A stretch of DNA of 64,000 nt from NCBI GenBank assembly GCA_018857735.1, contig JABMCL010002111.1, positions 282,501-346,500 on the forward strand, written 5' to 3'. Positions 60,092 to 64,000 of this stretch are shown one piece after another (the first letter of the stretch is position 1; the number at the start of each line of letters is the position of its first letter). The position numbers and the translations under genes are program-made. The notes under the pieces are model-generated. The model worked only from the letters and a program-made list of their open reading frames with translations, was not told the DNA's origin and searched no databases. The stretch comes from Alviniconcha marisindica (taxonomy: Eukaryota; Mollusca; Gastropoda; Provannidae).

Positions 60092-60462
60092 GTAAACACG
60101 CTATGTACATACCGTCCGCCTCTGCCTCATCTTTACACACCGTCTGCCTCTGCCTCATCTTTACTCATTTGCTCATTTTTCCATTGCCTTTCATACTGGA
60201 CTTCCGAAAATGCACTGGACTGCTTGCATGTCTGCCGTCTGGTGTGTCACGGACATGCAGTTCTTTCTTCCTAACTTATTCTTCTCCTTCTTCTTCGTCT
60301 TTCATCATCATCGACCTGCATAACTCTCAACTGAAAGTGCACGGTTTGCAGGGAACGTTTGAGAAAGAGGCTTTCCTATGGCGACCACAAGTAGAGCTGT
60401 GTTGCTCACAGCTGCAGTATCCCGTGGTTGCCTTGCTTCATCAACACACTTGTTCCTTTCAG
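60092..60462. other. Intron 11
   Basis: 371 bp. Short duplication of CCGTCTGCCTCTGCCTCATC near 60112 and 60138. Otherwise unremarkable; good pyrimidine tract before exon 12. Confidence 0.85.
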
Positions 60463-60631
60463 GGGATGGCATTCATCCACGAGAGCGAGTTCGGTTACCA
60501 TGGTAACCTGAAGTCGTCCAAGTGCTTAGTGGACAGTCGCTGGGTGCTGAAGATCGCGGACTTTGGTCTCCACCCGCTGACAATGCCTGACGTATCCGAC
60601 TTTAACCTGGAGGACGCGAACTACTGCCACA
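60463..60631 (+). CDS. Exon 12: catalytic-loop region of the kinase-homology domain
   Basis: Codons 683-738 plus one base. Acceptor GTTCCTTTCAG|GGG, donor [19 protein letters not shown] is the GMxFLH motif. [13 protein letters not shown] replaces the HRDxKxxN catalytic loop: the aspartate is asparagine and the Mg-binding asparagine is lysine. ADFG is intact within [12 protein letters not shown]. This supports a catalytically dead, possibly nucleotide-binding pseudokinase. The tail NYCH and the donor are repeated about seven times downstream. Confidence 0.94.
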
Positions 60632-60975
60632 GTAAGTGTTCCTTTCTGGCCAGACTCACCGAGAGAGAACTACTGCCACAGTAAGTGTTCCTTTCTGGCC
60701 AGACTCACCGAGAGAGAACTACTGACACAGTAAGTGTTCCTTTCTGGCCAGTGTCCCCGAGAGAGAACTACTGCCACAGTAAGTGTTCCTTTCTGGCCAG
60801 TCCCGAGAGAGAACTACTGCCACAGTAAGTGTTCCTTTCTGGCCAGTTCCCCGAGAGGGAACTACTGACACAGTAAGTGTTCCTTTCTGGCCAGACTCAC
60901 CGAGAGAGAACTACTGACACAGTAAGTGTTCCTTTCTGGCCAGACTCACGGAGAGGGAACTACTGCCAGAGTGAG
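60612..60975 (+). repeat. ~49-bp array seeded on the exon 12 donor
   Basis: Unit GTAAGTGTTCCTTTCTGGCC, AGACTCACCGAGAGAGAACT, ACTGCCACA. Seven copies of CACAGTAAGT and a degenerate eighth (CAGAGTGAGG). Fourteen exon bases, GAACTACTGCCACA, are repeated. Each unit also has an acceptor-like CCTTTCTGGCCAG. Confidence 0.95.
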
Positions 60976-61159
60976 GGGTTCTCTCCCAGTGATGGGAACT
61001 TTCTGAGAATGGGAACTGTTAAAAATTTGAACTTGAGCTACACCGTGTTGTTTTCTCGTAACGGTCGGAACTCCTCCATGTTGAGAACAGCAGTCAGGGT
61101 GGTTCTGCATTAAAAAAATTTTTATGTCTGCATGAGGTTCCAGAGCTGTCGTGGCTCTA

Positions 61160-61452
61160 CACACGATGTTTCAGAATTCACGTCACTTCACTCGCGATGG
61201 TCCGGCCAGAATCCACGTGGTTCTGTGCAAATGTTATTTTAGCCTGACTTTTATCTCCGATGTTTCAGAATTGAGCAAGCTAGGCACACGATGTCTCAGG
61301 GTTGATGTGGATATGAGTGCGATGTTTCAGGATTGACGTGGATCTGTACGCAATGTTTCAGGATTGACGTGGATCTGTAAGCGATATTTCAGGGTTGACC
61401 TGTGCGCGATGTTTGAGAACTGACATGGCTGCATACACGGCGAATGTTTCAG
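61160..61452 (+). repeat. Degenerate ~29-bp repeat resembling the exon 13 acceptor
   Basis: Units CGATGTTTCAGGATTGACGT plus GGATCTGTA. The true border reads CGAATGTTTCAG|GGTTGCTGTGG. About eight copies with variable spacers; closest copies at 61320-61410. Confidence 0.8.
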
Positions 61453-61602
61453 GGTTGCTGTGGCGGGCCCCGGAACTGTTGAAGGCTGCAACGCCGCCTC
61501 CGATTGGAACCCAGAAGGGTGACGTCTACTCCTTCGGCATCATCCTGTACGAACTGTACGGACGAAAGGGACCTTGGGGGGGGACCCATCTGAACACCAC
61601 TG
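61453..61602 (+). CDS. Exon 13: C-lobe of the kinase-homology domain
   Basis: Completes codon 739, runs to codon 788 plus one base. Acceptor CGAATGTTTCAG|GGTTG, A+GG giving arginine. [20 protein letters not shown] is the WTAPELLR motif, and [20 protein letters not shown] is the APE/[12 protein letters not shown] signature of receptor cyclases. Proposed donor ACTG|GTCAGT at 61603, phase 1. The next exon is not found before 64000, so the gene model is 3' incomplete. Upstream sequence contains degenerate copies of this acceptor. Confidence 0.92.
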
Positions 61603-61867
61603 GTCAGTGCACGCACCGCTGCTTTCTTCAAATCGCCTGCATGCTTTGGAGACGAATGTGCTTGGGTTGAATTTGTTTTCTTCGCTTTTGCATGCGGCAG
61701 TGAGAAAACAGATTTGCTTTTGAAGTCTAAACTGGAAATAAATCTAACTCTGAGAGTTGGGCCGATTTTTGCGTACTAAAGCAACATTGCATGGTATCTG
61801 CGTTTTCACATGTTTATGTTTCGTTTATATATGTGCATGCCTAAACCTGGACACCAACAAGGCTTAT

Positions 61868-62045
61868 GTGACGTGGCACTACACTCGGAGCCTTGTTCCC
61901 TGACAGACATTATTTAGAGAACATGTATTCCCTACTTAACCCGTGATACTACACTCGGAGCCTTGTTCCCTGACAGACATTTAGAGAACATGTATTCCCT
62001 ACTTAACCCGTGATACTACACTCGGAGCTTTGTTCCCTGACAGAC
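61868..62045. repeat. ~66-bp repeat, about 3 copies
   Basis: Unit ACTACACTCGGAGCCTTGTT, CCCTGACAGACAT, TTAGAGAACATGTATTCCCT, ACTTAACCCGTGAT. 61603-61867 has no recognised exon. Confidence 0.9.
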
Positions 62046-62254
62046 ATATTTCTTAAAAGTGTATTCACAACATAACAACTTCTTACCATTTCCCACTTCG
62101 CGAACATGTATTCATTGTTTAAGAAATGATTGGAGGCGGGGGAGGGGAGGAAGGGGGGTGGGGGTGCGTTTATACAAGGATTATGTTTTGGATAGTATAC
62201 AATAATGACATAAATCCTGACATGGCAGCCGTGGGAGTCAGTAATCCAGATTCT

Positions 62255-64000
62255 TTGTCAAGCTGACATCGTACAGTAAGCCAGGCCCTTTGTGACGCAT
62301 GTCTAGAACAGTAAGTAAGCCAGGTCTTTGTGACGTATACATCGTACAGTAAGTCAGGTCTTTGTGACGTATACATCGTACAGTAAGCCAGGTCTTTGTG
62401 ACGTATACATCGTACAGTAAGCCAGGTCTTTGTGACGTATACATCGTACAGTAAGCCAGGTCTTTGTGACGTATACATCGTACAGTAAGCCAGGTCTTTG
62501 TGACGTATACATCGTACAGTACCAGGTCTTTGTGACGTATACATCGTACAGTAAGCCAGGTCTTTGTGACGTATACATCGTACAGTAAGCCAGGTCTTTG
62601 TGACGTATCATCGAATCATCGTACAGTAAGGCCAGGTCTTTGTGACGTATACATCGTACAGTAAGCCAGGTCTTTGTGACGTATACATCGTACAGTAAGC
62701 CAGGACTTTGTGACGCATACATCGTACAGTAAGCCAGGACTTTGTGACGCATACAACGTACAGTAAGCCAGGACTTTGTGACGCATACAACGTACAGTAA
62801 GCCAGACCACTGGTGACGCATACAACGTACAGTAAGCCAGACCACTGGTGACGCATACAACGTACAGTAAGCCAGACCACTGGTGACGCATATAATGTAC
62901 AGTAAGCCAGACCACTGCTGACGCATACAACGTACAGTAAGCCAGACCACTGCTGACGCATACAACGTACAGTAAGCCAGACCACTGCTGACGCATATAA
63001 TGTACAGTAAGCCAGACCACTGCTGACGCATATAATGTACAGTAAGCCAGACCACTGCTGACGCATACAACGTACAGTAAGCCAGACCACTGCTGACGCA
63101 TATAACGTACAGTAAGCCAGACCACTGCTGACGTATACAACGTACAGTAAGCCAAGTCCCTTGTGGCGTATATCTCATCCTGTAAATAAGTCATCCTCTT
63201 TGTCACGCAGATATCGTACTGTAAGTACTAAGCCAGGCCCTTTGTCACGCAGACATCGCACATTTTGTGATACAGAGTTCGCATTGTAAGTCAGGCCCTT
63301 TGTGACCCCTGGAAGGAGGACAAGTATGTCGGATGTACCGCTCCTGTCTGGAGCCTCAGGGCTGTCATTTGATTCCCCTTTCCTATCTCCTCTCCCGTTT
63401 TCTTGTGTAGTCCTTTTGCTCTTTCTGTCTTGTCACTTTTCTGTCTTGTCACTTTTCTGCTAGCGATCAGTTCTTCCCGGACCTTTGTGACGCGTGCATC
63501 GTACTGTAAGTACTTCAAGCGCTTTGTGACGCAGGCATCGTACTTTTAAATGCGTCACGTCCTTCGTGACGCGCATATCGTGCTGTAAGTAAGTAAGGCG
63601 CTCTGTGACGCAAAGATGGTACTTTAAGTAAACTAGGTCCTTTGTGACGCAGAGATCGTGTTGTAAGTAAGCCAGACCCTTTGTGACCCATATATCGTAT
63701 TCTTAATAAGTAAGGCGCTTTGCGACGCATGCATCGTGTTTTAAGTAACTAGGTCCTTTGTGACACAGAGGTCGTACTGTAAGTAGGCCAGGCCCTTCGT
63801 GACGAAGGCATCGCACTGTAAGTAAGCCATTCTTTTGTGACGCAGAGATCGTGCTGTAAGTAAGCCAGGATCTCTGTGACGCAGAGATCATGCTGTAAGT
63901 ATGCCAGGCCCCTTGTGACGCAGAGATCGTGCTGTAAGTAAGCCGGGTCCTTTGTGACGCAGAGATCCTGCTGTAAGTAACCCAGGACCTTTGTGACGCA
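62255..64000. repeat. ~34-bp minisatellite running off the window
   Basis: Unit GTACAGTAAGCCAGGTCTTT plus GTGACGTATACATC at 62270-62700, then a CACTGCTGACGCATACAACG variant to 63170, then diverged CTGTAAGTAAGCCAG-CCTTTGTGACGCAGAGATCG units to the end. Interrupted at 63305-63475 by unrelated sequence. Confidence 0.94.

Overview
This is an animal nuclear genome window. It has widely spaced, phase-compatible exons with GT/AG borders, dense (GT)n/(CT)n microsatellites, non-LTR retrotransposon and SINE-like debris, and no prokaryotic gene density. Repeat style and protein sequence suggest a lophotrochozoan, most likely a gastropod mollusc; that is inference, since no marker gene is present.

I can support one protein-coding gene, on the + strand from 19437 to beyond the window end. 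It encodes a membrane-receptor guanylyl cyclase (natriuretic-peptide-receptor/Gyc76C-like). Thirteen exons join in perfect phase into 788 codons: signal peptide, extracellular ANF-receptor-type ligand-binding domain (exons 1-7), one transmembrane helix (exon 8), juxtamembrane segment (exon 9) and kinase-homology pseudokinase (exons 10-13). The dimerisation linker and cyclase domain must lie downstream of 64000. Introns run from 371 bp to 14 kb.

Adding up my estimates, about 40% of the window is tandem repeat. Layout: 1-19436 intergenic or 5' flank, mostly minisatellites (28-, 33-, 17-, 22-31-, 30-, 25-35- and 31-bp units); 19437-61602 the gene, every large intron filled with arrays; 61603-64000 an intron with 66-bp and 34-bp arrays. 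Transposable elements include a MITE with long inverted repeats (19980-20401), two copies of a ~180-bp retroelement with 10-bp target duplications (16988-17168, 28927-29110), a tRNA-derived SINE with a second truncated copy (42838-43318, 12725-12947), a decayed RTE-like LINE tail (33740-34335) and a nested foldback structure (26821-28125).

The most unusual observation is that several minisatellites grew directly out of exon/intron borders of this gene. At exons 1, 2, 7 and 12 the repeat unit contains the last 10-22 bases of the exon plus the 5' splice site, giving up to about 47 tandem donor copies. At exon 13 a degenerate array carries copies of the 3' splice site. At exon 12 some units resemble 24-27-nt in-frame micro-exons. 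Where the frame can be followed, the arrays make only the first donor productive. A read-through of the exon 8 donor would encode a 38-residue tail, close in length to that of the cyclase-less clearance receptor NPR-C.
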